Part shown: one piece after another, positions 34,174 to 42,233 of the stretch | Layout of the letters: every line of letters starts with the position of its first letter | How positions within the stretch are numbered: position 1 is the stretch's first letter | NCBI GenBank assembly: GCA_910577475.1 | Contig: CAJTLJ010000006.1 | Coordinates: forward strand, 1-64,000 | DNA length: 64,000 bases | Origin: an uncultured Alistipes sp. | GTDB lineage: Bacteria > Bacteroidota > Bacteroidia > Bacteroidales > Rikenellaceae | Direction of reading: 5' to 3' | Made by a program: the position numbers and the translations under genes | Notes under the pieces: model-generated | The model's database searches: none | What the model was told of the DNA's origin: nothing | Seen by the model: the letters and a program-made list of their open reading frames with translations, nothing else

Positions 34174-36726
34174 CTATCTCTTTTCGTCGAGCAGCAGCTG
34201 AACCTGTACGTTCGAATCGCCGCCCTTCTTCGTGTTCTCCAGATATACGTCCAGGTAGATGGTTTCGAAGCCCTTGTCCCTGTTCTTGACGTCCAGTGCG
34301 AGCTCCACGACCGGATTCTCCTTGCTGATCTCCCGATCTGCGTCGACCAGGCACTGCGAGGCGCCTTTGGCGTTGATCTGGACGCGCTTCAGCGTAACGG
34401 GGTCGTTGCCGCGGACATGCGTGAAGCGGATGCCCTTGACGCGGGGATAGAGCACCGGATGGATGAAGTGGGCGAACTTGGTCTTCCCGTCCTGCAGGTC
34501 GAGGCTCGACCAGCCCTGAATCGTTCCTTCGGGTTCGTTCGTGATGTGCTTCGTGCTGGCTACCAACTCCTTCGCTGCGGCTACGACGTCGGCGTAAGGC
34601 TCCACGGGCGAAAGACCGTGCTTGTCGGCGAACTGATACTCCCACTGGTTGAAGTCGAAGGTGGTGTTCGCTTTGCGGGCGTTGAAGTAGTTCTCCCAGC
34701 GGGGCAGGTAGTAGTCGCGGATCAGACCCGACCAGATGCGGGCGCTATAGTCGTTCAGACCGTCGTGGTCGCGGCCGGGACCCCACGTGGTGACCAGACG
34801 GCGGGCGTTGGTCTCGTTGCGGTCCTGCTCCTCGGGCGTCACGCCCCAGGCACGGGCGAAGTCGATCCAGCGCTGGAGGTCGTACTGCGGTACGGAGTGG
34901 AGGAACTTGTCGGCCGTCAGCATCATGCGGCGGAACTCCTTCTCCTGCTCGGCAGCCTTAGCGGCGTTGCCCTCCAGATAGCTGTTGTAGATCTTGAAGG
35001 CCAGCAGATCGGCCTTGCCGAAGGCGTACAGACCGGCGTAGAGAGCCGCGTCGCGGCGGTAAGCCTCGTTGTCGCCCATCTGATCGGCGGCGGCGATGAA
35101 GGACTCCAGGGCTTCGAAATGGGTGGGCGTGGTGTCGTAGCAGCCCGAGAGGCGGCGGAACGGCTGTACCTGGATGCGGTAGACGGCACGGCTCGAGAAT
35201 CCGCGGTTCGAGGATTTCTGCATCTTGTCCCAGAAGGTCACCAGATCCTCGGGGCACTTGCCGTAGCGGGAGAGGGTGTAGCCCTTCAGCCACTCGTCGG
35301 CGTCCATGTAGGAGGAGCTCCATGCGGCGTCGGAGATGGCCTCGTAGGTCACTTCGTTGTTCTCGACGCCTTCGGGTGCGGTTCCGTAGCCCATCAGGTT
35401 GCCCTTGTTGGGCGAGGTCAGCGCGCGCAGGTGTCCGTTCAGATAGAAGTCGATGTTGCCGATGGGGCAGGTGCGGCCGCCGAAGTTGGGCACGGTGCTG
35501 TAGACCCACTGCTTGTTGTAGATCTTGGGGGCGTAGTTCCAGGTGTACTCGCTCTGCCAGATTCCGTAGTTGAAGTCCACGCTCAGGTCGAGCAGCACCA
35601 GCTTGTCGTCGGGCACGGCCGAGAAGAGGGCGCGGATGCTTTCGGGATCCCAGATGTGGCGCTGGAAACCGAACATCCAGCCCTGCATCACCCATACGGC
35701 GTCGGGATTGACGTCGCAGATCGACTTGTAGAGGTGCTTGCCGTAGTCGGCGATCTGGTCGAAGCGCTCCTGCGTGCCCTTTTCGGCGAAGGGGATCTCC
35801 ATCTCGTTGAAGCTGTCGGCCAGGTAATACTTGCCCTTGCCGAACTCCTGCTCCCACTCCTTGATATACATGGCGGCGATCTCCTGGTAGAGCTCCGTAT
35901 CGGAGGGCAGGTAGTGGGCCACGTAGCAGTCGCGGTCGCGCCAGCCGGTCTCCACGAGCTTCACCTCGGGGTGGATGCGCTTCAGCGCTTCGGGCACGAA
36001 GCCGGCGAAGGCGTTGTAGATGGGCGACATGCCGAGTTCGTTCATGCGGTCGACGATCTTGTGCTCGAGGGCGATGGTCTGGTCGTAGAAGGCCTGCGAG
36101 AGGTTGCCGTCCAGCTTCGACATGTTACCCATGCGGAACCAGGGCAGGTGGGCGCAGCCGGTCACGAAGTCGCCGATCTCCTCGTCGGTCATGCCCATCT
36201 TCTTCCATACGCGGGCGAAGATGGCCTCGCTGCCGATGGGCGAAAGGGGCATGTCGAATCCGTGCAGGGCCATCCAGTCCAGCTCGCGCTGCCAGTCCTC
36301 CCATTTCCAGTAGGGCATGGTGTAGCCGAACGTGCAGACATTCATGTAGTAACGGTGCTTGAAAGGCGAAACGACCAGCTTCAGTGCCTGATCGTCCAAC
36401 TGCTCCGGAAGAGCGATGTTGTTGATCGACCAGGTGGCTACGCCGTAGTTGTTGGAACGCACGTAGTCGTAGAAGCCGCGGCAGACGGCCACCGGGGTGC
36501 TGCCGCAAACCGTCAGACGGCCGTCGCGCACCTCCGTGGAGAAGTAGTCGGAGCCGTCCTGCAGACGTCCGGTCACCTGCAAGGAGAGATTCTTGGGGTA
36601 GTAGCCGAGCGTGCGTTCGATGACACCGCGGGCTGCCGGATCGCTGCCGCCGGTTTTCCTGCCTTTCGACCAGGCATTCGTTCCCATGAGAAGAGTGAGG
36701 AACGTCAAGATGAGAATTTTTCGCAT
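34174..36726 (-). CDS. Alpha-N-acetylglucosaminidase (GH89, NAGLU-like)
   Basis: An 850-residue exported glycosidase that removes terminal alpha-linked GlcNAc, for example from mucin O-glycans or heparan sulfate. A signal peptide ends near residue 20 (no lipobox). The N-terminal alpha/beta domain leads into the GH89 catalytic barrel: YYMNVCTFGYTMPYWKWEDW near residue 128, ELDWMALHGFDMPL, and YYLADSFNEMEIPF near residue 304 with the likely acid Glu. The all-alpha C-terminal domain covers the last third. Length and order match bacterial and human NAGLU proteins. It is a single-gene unit, divergent from the HTCS gene, with a nine-G tract in its upstream region. Confidence 0.93.
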   Translation of the reverse strand: MRKILILTFLTLLMGTNAWSKGRKTGGSDPAARGVIERTLGYYPKNLSLQVTGRLQDGSDYFSTEVRDGRLTVCGSTPVAVCRGFYDYVRSNNYGVATWSINNIALPEQLDDQALKLVVSPFKHRYYMNVCTFGYTMPYWKWEDWQRELDWMALHGFDMPLSPIGSEAIFARVWKKMGMTDEEIGDFVTGCAHLPWFRMGNMSKLDGNLSQAFYDQTIALEHKIVDRMNELGMSPIYNAFAGFVPEALKRIHPEVKLVETGWRDRDCYVAHYLPSDTELYQEIAAMYIKEWEQEFGKGKYYLADSFNEMEIPFAEKGTQERFDQIADYGKHLYKSICDVNPDAVWVMQGWMFGFQRHIWDPESIRALFSAVPDDKLVLLDLSVDFNYGIWQSEYTWNYAPKIYNKQWVYSTVPNFGGRTCPIGNIDFYLNGHLRALTSPNKGNLMGYGTAPEGVENNEVTYEAISDAAWSSSYMDADEWLKGYTLSRYGKCPEDLVTFWDKMQKSSNRGFSSRAVYRIQVQPFRRLSGCYDTTPTHFEALESFIAAADQMGDNEAYRRDAALYAGLYAFGKADLLAFKIYNSYLEGNAAKAAEQEKEFRRMMLTADKFLHSVPQYDLQRWIDFARAWGVTPEEQDRNETNARRLVTTWGPGRDHDGLNDYSARIWSGLIRDYYLPRWENYFNARKANTTFDFNQWEYQFADKHGLSPVEPYADVVAAAKELVASTKHITNEPEGTIQGWSSLDLQDGKTKFAHFIHPVLYPRVKGIRFTHVRGNDPVTLKRVQINAKGASQCLVDADREISKENPVVELALDVKNRDKGFETIYLDVYLENTKKGGDSNVQVQLLLDEKR

Positions 36727-36757
36727 ATTCTGTCAGGTTTGTTGTTTCAAGTCGACA

Positions 36758-36797
36758 CAAAAGTAGTTCGATATTCGCATGGGGGGGGGTAAAATCG
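36758..36797 (-). promoter_or_regulatory. GH89 promoter with nine-G tract
   Basis: On the minus strand TACTTTTG (36758-36765) is a good -7 box 31 bases before the ATG. The -33 position, 19-20 bases upstream, falls inside a run of nine C on that strand (plus-strand G 36781-36789). GGGGTAAAATCG (plus strand, 36786-36797) overlaps the tract and is repeated exactly at 55247-55258 upstream of the micropeptide-fimbrillin operon. Confidence 0.5.
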
Positions 36798-36909
36798 AAC
36801 ATATTCAGGGTAAGATGGCCTTTTTCCCGCGGAAATGAGGCGAATAGGGCTCCGGAGTGCCTCCGGCGGCGATCGGGGTAGGCCGGATTCGCCTTTTTTT
36901 GTATGAAAT

Positions 36910-36917
36910 TATCTTTG
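36910..36917 (+). promoter_or_regulatory. -7 box (TATCTTTG) of the HTCS gene
   Basis: TATCTTTG lies 50 bases before the HTCS ATG. No TTTG is found at the expected -33 spacing; a T-run ending TTTG at 36901 is too close. Confidence 0.4.
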
Positions 36918-36967
36918 CGGTTCGGCTTCTATTTACTATCTTCGAAACCAAATTGTACATTGAAATC

Positions 36968-39900
36968 ATGCGTCTATTCGTTATCTTCCTGACTCTCCTC
37001 GCTCTGCACCCGATGCTTTCCGACGCGCACCGCGCCTACTCCTATTCGAGAACCTATTCGGTTCAGGAGGGGATGGCATCCAACCAGGTCTACGGAATCG
37101 TTCAGGACGATGCGGGCTTCATCTGGTTCGGAACGAACAACGGTCTGAGCCGTTTCGACGGCACCCGTTTCCGCAACTACCGCACCGGCTCCGGCAGCAG
37201 CCTTTCGGGCGATTCGATCCTCGATCTGGAGATCGACGACCGCGGCTGCATCTGGCTCACGCTGGACGACGGCGTGGATATTTATGACCCTGATATCGAC
37301 GACTTTCATCACTTCGACGTCCGCACGGCCGACGGCGTATCCGTCGCAGGCCGGACGATCAAGGTGATGCAGGACAGCGAGGGGGAGATCTGGATCTCGA
37401 CCGTCGAGCAGGGGCTCTTCCGCTATACGCCCGCAACGGGCGGACTGACGCTCTACCGCCACGATCCCGACGACGAGCACTCCATCTCGCAGAACTACAT
37501 TTCGGTGGTCTACGAGAGCAGCGACGGGACGATCTGGCTCGGCACCTACGACCAGGGCCTTTGCGCCTTCTCCAAGTCGACCGGCCGGTTCACCCGCTAC
37601 AAGGCCGGTCCGGGCGGGTTGTCCGACAACTCGATCGACGCCCTGACCGAGGATTCGAACGGCAATATATGGATAGGTACGGTCAATTCGGGCGTCGACT
37701 GCCTGGATCGCCGGACGGGAACCTTCACCAATCAGAACGCCTGGAAGCAGGAGGGACTGCTGCACCGCGTCCACTACCTCACCGAGATCGCTCCGGGCGA
37801 ACTGCTCGTCTGCTCCAACGCCGGAGCCACGGTTTTCAAGATCGTCGAGAACCGTCTCTGCCCGAAGCAGAAGGACAACTCCTCGTTCAGCGGGGGCAGG
37901 AACCGCAACGTCTATGCCTGCCTGCGCGACCGGGACGGCAACATCTGGCTGGGCTCCTATTACGACGGCGTCGAGTTCTATCCCGGTCACAATCGCTTCG
38001 TCTACTACCACACCTCGCAGCCCGAAAGGCCCGAACTGGGTCGCGAGGTCTACGCCGTCTGTCCGTGGCGCGGGCACCGTTACCTGCTGGGCACGGAGGG
38101 AAACGGCATCATGCTGTTCGACGCCGCGACGGGCAGCATGGAGCCTTTCCGCACGCTGCACGAGATGTCGATGCACAACTGCACCATCTATTCGATGCTG
38201 GTCGAGGAGGAGCGGCTCTGGATGGCTGCCTACCAGTGCGGTGTGCGGATGATCGATCTCAAGAGCGGCGCGGAGCGGGCCTGGCTGACGGACGAGGACC
38301 CCTCGTCGCCCCGCGTATTCAACGTTTTCAGAAGCAAGTCCGGCCGCATATACGCCGGTACGGCGCGCGGTCTGTACGGCTATAACCGGGCGGGGGACTG
38401 TTTCGAACTGTTGCAGGAGAGCTCCCGGGTCTGCGACATCGAGGAGGATCCGAACACCGGACTGCTGTGGGTCGCCACGGCCGAGCAGGGCCTTTACTCC
38501 TATGACGTGCGGACCGGAACGAGCCGGAGCTATCAGTTCGCCGAGAACGCACCCCGCTCGTTGAGCAGCAACTCGGTGAATGCACTGGCCGTAGGCGATG
38601 CGAAACGGCTCTGGGTGGGTACCGAACGGGGGCTCTGTCTCTACGACGCCGCGACGGACGATTTCGTGCGTTACGAGGGGCTGGAGCTGCCGAACAACAA
38701 CATCAAACATCTGATTCCCGACGGCGAGCGCTTGTGGATCTCGACCGGAAACGGACTGGCCGTGCTGAACGTCGCAACCGGCAACCTGCGGGTCTACCGG
38801 CACACGGACGGTCTGAACAGCTCGATGTTCAACTCCAACTCGGGCATCCGCACCCCGGACGGGCAGATGATGCTGGGTACGTCGGACGGTCTCTGTCTCT
38901 TCTCGCTGCGGGAGATGGTCGAAGCCCCCGCCGTGGCGCCGGTCGTCATCACCGACCTGCTCGTCGACGGCGAGCCGATCCATCCCGGAGCGGCGAATTC
39001 GCCGCTCGAAAAGTCGATCGTCAAGACCCGGCGGATCCGGCTGTCGCACAAACAGTCGTTCATCGGTCTGCGCTTCATCGCACCGGGCTATCTCGCCTCG
39101 GAGAATCTGCGGTTCCGGTTCCGGCTCGACGGCAACAACGACGACGAGTCCTGGCACATGATCAACGACGGCAATACGACCGTATATTATAAGCTGCGTC
39201 CCGGCAAGTACCTCTTCCGTGTGCAGGCCGCCGTCGGCACCGGCGACTGGTCGATAGCCGAGACGACGCTGGCTATCCAGATCACTCCGCCGTTCCACCG
39301 CTCGGTGTGGGCGCTGATCCTCTACTGCCTGCTGGCGTCGGCCTTCCTCTTCTTCTCGGTGAACTACTACCGCATCCGCATCCGGCGGCGGTATCGCGAG
39401 AACCTGCGGCAGATCGAGAACGAGCGGGAGCACGAACTCTATCGGGCGCGGATCAACTTCCTGACGAGCCTCGCGCACGAGATCCGAACCCCGCTGACCC
39501 TGATCGTCGGACCGCTGGAGTACATCATGCGGCACCGCAAGGCCGACGACAAGGAGAACGAATACCTGCGCATCATCAAGAACAGCACCGACCGGCTGCT
39601 GGAGCTCATCAACCAGCTGCTCGATTTCCGGAAGGCCAATGTCGAGGGGAACTTCACGACCCATTTCGACGAGTGCGACCTCTCCGGACTGATCGACGAT
39701 CAGGTCGAAATGTTCCGCTTTCCGGCCGGCAAGAAGGGGGTCGAGATCCGTTCGGTCTGCCCCGAGCGGCTGTCGATGGTCTCCGACCGCGAGATGCTCA
39801 CCAAGATTCTGGGCAACCTGCTCAACAACGCCGTCCGTTTCGCCCGGCGTCATATTCTCATCACGGCCTCCCGGCGCGGAAACGGAATCGTGCTGGAGGT

Positions 39901-40990
39901 GGCCGACGACGGTATCGGCATCCCCGAGATTCACCGCCACAGGGTGTTCGAACTCTTTTGGCAGGCCAAGGACAACGACTCGGAGGCCGCCTCCGAAGGG
40001 TTGGGCGTGGGGCTGAATCTGGTGCAGACGCTGGTCGAACTGCTGGGCGGTACGGTCGGCATCGTCGACGGACCGTCGGCGGAGTGCGACCGGGCGCTCT
40101 ATACCGGCGCCACCTTCTCGGTCTTCATTCCCGACCCCGATCCGAAGGAGATCGGCATCGGGAAGCCGGACGCTGCGGCCGAAGAATCGGCAGCGGAGAC
40201 GGCTCCGACCCCCCCCCTCGCCTCCGAGCGGCCCGTCCTGCTGGTCGTGGAGGACAATCCCGACATGCTGACCTTCCTCTCCGAATTCCTCGGGAGCGAA
40301 TACACGGTCCGTCAGGCCGTGAACGGCGAGCAGGCGCTCGGCCTGCTGGCGGAGAACGACGTCGATCTGGTCGTCAGCGACATCATGATGCCGGGCATCA
40401 ACGGCATCGAGCTGTGCCGCCGGATCAAGGATGACGTGAATACCAGCCACATCCCGGTGGTTCTGCTCTCGGCCAAGACCGATGCCGGCTCCAAGATCGA
40501 AGGCCTGGAGTACGGTGCGGATGCCTATATCGAGAAGCCCTTCTCGCCCGAGCATCTGAAGGCGCAGATTGCCAGTCTGTTCCGAAAGCGGCGCCTGCTG
40601 CACGACGCCTACTCCAAGATGCCAGTGTCGCAGATCCGCTCGATGGCCCAGAGCCGCCGCGACGGGGAGTTCCTCGACGCCTGCCGCAAGGTCGTGGTGG
40701 CCAACATGAGCAATTCGAATCTGTCGGTCGATTTCCTGGCGGCCGAGATGGGGCTGAGCCGGACGGCCATCTTCAAAAAGCTGAAGGCGCTGACGGGAAT
40801 GACCCCGAACGATTTCATGAAGACGATTCGTCTGGACGAGGCGTGCCGCATGCTGGTCGAAGGCAAGTACAGCATCACGGAGATCGGTTTCGTCACGGGT
40901 TTCAGCTCCTCCTCCTACTTCGCGAAATGCTTCGTCAAGCAATTCGGGGTTCTGCCCTCGGAGTATCTGCAAAATGCGGATAGAAAGTAA
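36968..40990 (+). CDS. Hybrid two-component system regulator (HTCS)
   Basis: A 1340-residue one-protein signalling system that senses a periplasmic ligand and controls adjacent uptake genes. A signal peptide is followed by two seven-bladed propeller-type sensor domains made of Reg_prop repeats (DDAGFIWFGTNNGLSRFDG and many alike, to about residue 670), a Y_Y_Y domain (~700-775), one transmembrane helix (~779-800), HisKA with His in LAHEIRTPL near residue 835, HATPase (NLLNNAVRFA, DDGIGIP), a receiver domain (VVEDNPDM; phospho-Asp in VVSDIMMPG near 1137) and an AraC-type HTH (~1235-1340). A run of nine C sits in frame near residue 1080, between kinase and receiver. It lies directly upstream of the SusC/SusD operon, its presumed target. 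Confidence 0.95.
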   Translation: MRLFVIFLTLLALHPMLSDAHRAYSYSRTYSVQEGMASNQVYGIVQDDAGFIWFGTNNGLSRFDGTRFRNYRTGSGSSLSGDSILDLEIDDRGCIWLTLDDGVDIYDPDIDDFHHFDVRTADGVSVAGRTIKVMQDSEGEIWISTVEQGLFRYTPATGGLTLYRHDPDDEHSISQNYISVVYESSDGTIWLGTYDQGLCAFSKSTGRFTRYKAGPGGLSDNSIDALTEDSNGNIWIGTVNSGVDCLDRRTGTFTNQNAWKQEGLLHRVHYLTEIAPGELLVCSNAGATVFKIVENRLCPKQKDNSSFSGGRNRNVYACLRDRDGNIWLGSYYDGVEFYPGHNRFVYYHTSQPERPELGREVYAVCPWRGHRYLLGTEGNGIMLFDAATGSMEPFRTLHEMSMHNCTIYSMLVEEERLWMAAYQCGVRMIDLKSGAERAWLTDEDPSSPRVFNVFRSKSGRIYAGTARGLYGYNRAGDCFELLQESSRVCDIEEDPNTGLLWVATAEQGLYSYDVRTGTSRSYQFAENAPRSLSSNSVNALAVGDAKRLWVGTERGLCLYDAATDDFVRYEGLELPNNNIKHLIPDGERLWISTGNGLAVLNVATGNLRVYRHTDGLNSSMFNSNSGIRTPDGQMMLGTSDGLCLFSLREMVEAPAVAPVVITDLLVDGEPIHPGAANSPLEKSIVKTRRIRLSHKQSFIGLRFIAPGYLASENLRFRFRLDGNNDDESWHMINDGNTTVYYKLRPGKYLFRVQAAVGTGDWSIAETTLAIQITPPFHRSVWALILYCLLASAFLFFSVNYYRIRIRRRYRENLRQIENEREHELYRARINFLTSLAHEIRTPLTLIVGPLEYIMRHRKADDKENEYLRIIKNSTDRLLELINQLLDFRKANVEGNFTTHFDECDLSGLIDDQVEMFRFPAGKKGVEIRSVCPERLSMVSDREMLTKILGNLLNNAVRFARRHILITASRRGNGIVLEVADDGIGIPEIHRHRVFELFWQAKDNDSEAASEGLGVGLNLVQTLVELLGGTVGIVDGPSAECDRALYTGATFSVFIPDPDPKEIGIGKPDAAAEESAAETAPTPPLASERPVLLVVEDNPDMLTFLSEFLGSEYTVRQAVNGEQALGLLAENDVDLVVSDIMMPGINGIELCRRIKDDVNTSHIPVVLLSAKTDAGSKIEGLEYGADAYIEKPFSPEHLKAQIASLFRKRRLLHDAYSKMPVSQIRSMAQSRRDGEFLDACRKVVVANMSNSNLSVDFLAAEMGLSRTAIFKKLKALTGMTPNDFMKTIRLDEACRMLVEGKYSITEIGFVTGFSSSSYFAKCFVKQFGVLPSEYLQNADRK
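40209..40217 (+). repeat. Nine-C tract inside the HTCS coding sequence
   Basis: Codons ACC-CCC-CCC-CTC encode Thr-Pro-Pro-Leu in the linker between histidine kinase and receiver domains. Gain of one C would move translation into a frame that stops at 40432-40434, about 70 codons later, losing the HTH domain and part of the receiver. This is the arrangement expected for slipped-strand on/off switching. Confidence 0.9.
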
Positions 40991-40997
40991 TCCCGGA

Positions 40998-41036
40998 GCG
41001 GTTTCGGATAATTCCGAAACCGCATATTGTATTTTT
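40998..41036 (+). terminator. HTCS terminator
   Basis: GCGGTTTCGGA (40998-41008) pairs with TCCGAAACCGC (41013-41023) over a TAAT loop and is followed by T-rich sequence. It separates the regulator from the SusC operon. Confidence 0.75.
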
Positions 41037-41038
41037 AT

Positions 41039-41093
41039 TGTCCTTAAAATGTCCGAAATTATCCTGCGGTAAGCGGCAAAGTTGATACTTTTG
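41039..41093 (+). promoter_or_regulatory. SusC-operon promoter with TGTCC direct repeats
   Basis: TACTTTTG (41086-41093) is a good -7 box but no TTTG stands at -33, as expected for an activator-dependent promoter. Upstream are three helically phased repeats: TGTCC at 41039, TGTCC at 41050 and TATCC at 41060 (spacing 11 and 10). They form a plausible binding site for the AraC-type output domain of the HTCS. TCCTTAAAATGT (41041-41052) also occurs upstream of the fimbrillin-SGNH gene. Confidence 0.5.
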
Positions 41094-41133
41094 ATTTCGT
41101 GAAAAGGAACAAATGACCTAAAATACTTAATCT

Positions 41134-42210
41134 ATGAAACAACTTCTACTAATGAGCGCAAGCCTTTTTGCTGCGTGTATCCTCTTTGCCGGATGCGACA
41201 AGGACGATGAAATTTCGGCGGTTACGCTTCAGAGCATTACCTCGGAGACCTTCTCCTACAAGGGCGGTCTGGGTACGCTGGTCGTGAATTCGGACGGCGG
41301 TTTCGTTTCGGCCACCTCGTCCGATCCCGACTGGTGCCGCGTTCAGGTGATGGAAAACACCGTGCTCTTCAACGTGATAGCCTACACCGGCAAGGAAGAC
41401 CGCACCGCGACCATTACCGTCGAGTCCGGCGCTCTGATGCCGCTTCAGATGCAGATCACCCAGACCCGTTTCGAAGGTCTGATCGTAACCCCCACCACGC
41501 TGCTCTTCTCCAACGAGCAGCGCACCCTTTCGTGTACGGTGATGGCTTCGGCCGACTACGAGGTGGGCTTCTCGGAGAATCCCAATAATGCCTTCGGCTT
41601 CTCGAAGACCGATTTCGGCGTTACCTTCATCGCCAACCAGGGCCCGAGCCGTATGGACGTGTCGGGCCGCGCCGTGCTGACCCCCACCGACGGCGGTGAA
41701 CCGGTCGTCATTTCGCTGCTGATTCCCAAGCGTTCGATCTACGACTATCTGATCGGCGAGTGGGTATCTTCGCAGGGCGCCACCGTCAAGTTCACGAAGC
41801 GCGACGACCAGCAGAGCTTCAATATCATCGTCAACCAGCCCAACATGGGCGAGGCGACTCCCATCGTGGCGCAGTTCGTCAACGGCGAGGTGGTGATTCA
41901 GGGCGGTCAGTCGCTCGGCATCAACAGCGAGGGCAAGTACGTGTCGCTCCACATGAACGGTCCGCAGAACGGTGAGGGATGGTATATCTTCAACCAGCCC
42001 GGACGCGTGGCCTGGGCCGGCGAACCGAAGTTCTACGAGGATATCCACCAGATCACCCTCCACCTGGAGGACAACGGGCAGGGCCAGGCCGCAGTCGGCG
42101 AGCACTTCGTCGTGTGGGCCTGCACCGACGGCTACTTCCAGTTCGGCTCCGGATCGAATATCATGCAGTATACCTCCTCGGTAGACTTTACCAGAAACTA
42201 CACCGAATAA
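41134..42210 (+). CDS. BACON-type surface lipoprotein, first gene of the Sus operon
   Basis: A 358-residue predicted lipoprotein with lipobox FAGC (Cys 21) followed by DKDDE, the acidic signal linked to surface export. The N-terminal ~200 residues look like two BACON-like Ig domains (TFSYKGGLGTLVVNSDGGF..., then TPTTLLFSNEQRTLSCTV...). The last ~150 residues form a separate beta domain (YDYLIGEWVSSQGATVKF...). BACON domains are thought to bind carbohydrate or mucin, but here the assignment rests on pattern alone. It precedes susC by 23 bases. Confidence 0.75.
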   Translation: MKQLLLMSASLFAACILFAGCDKDDEISAVTLQSITSETFSYKGGLGTLVVNSDGGFVSATSSDPDWCRVQVMENTVLFNVIAYTGKEDRTATITVESGALMPLQMQITQTRFEGLIVTPTTLLFSNEQRTLSCTVMASADYEVGFSENPNNAFGFSKTDFGVTFIANQGPSRMDVSGRAVLTPTDGGEPVVISLLIPKRSIYDYLIGEWVSSQGATVKFTKRDDQQSFNIIVNQPNMGEATPIVAQFVNGEVVIQGGQSLGINSEGKYVSLHMNGPQNGEGWYIFNQPGRVAWAGEPKFYEDIHQITLHLEDNGQGQAAVGEHFVVWACTDGYFQFGSGSNIMQYTSSVDFTRNYTE

Positions 42211-42233
42211 CCCCGATTAACAGCACACCTATT

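Noticed and set aside
36974..40972. 1332-residue open frame opposite the HTCS gene
   Set aside because: Covers the HTCS almost exactly on the other strand; repeated propeller blades create repeated antisense patterns. No start signal or domain.
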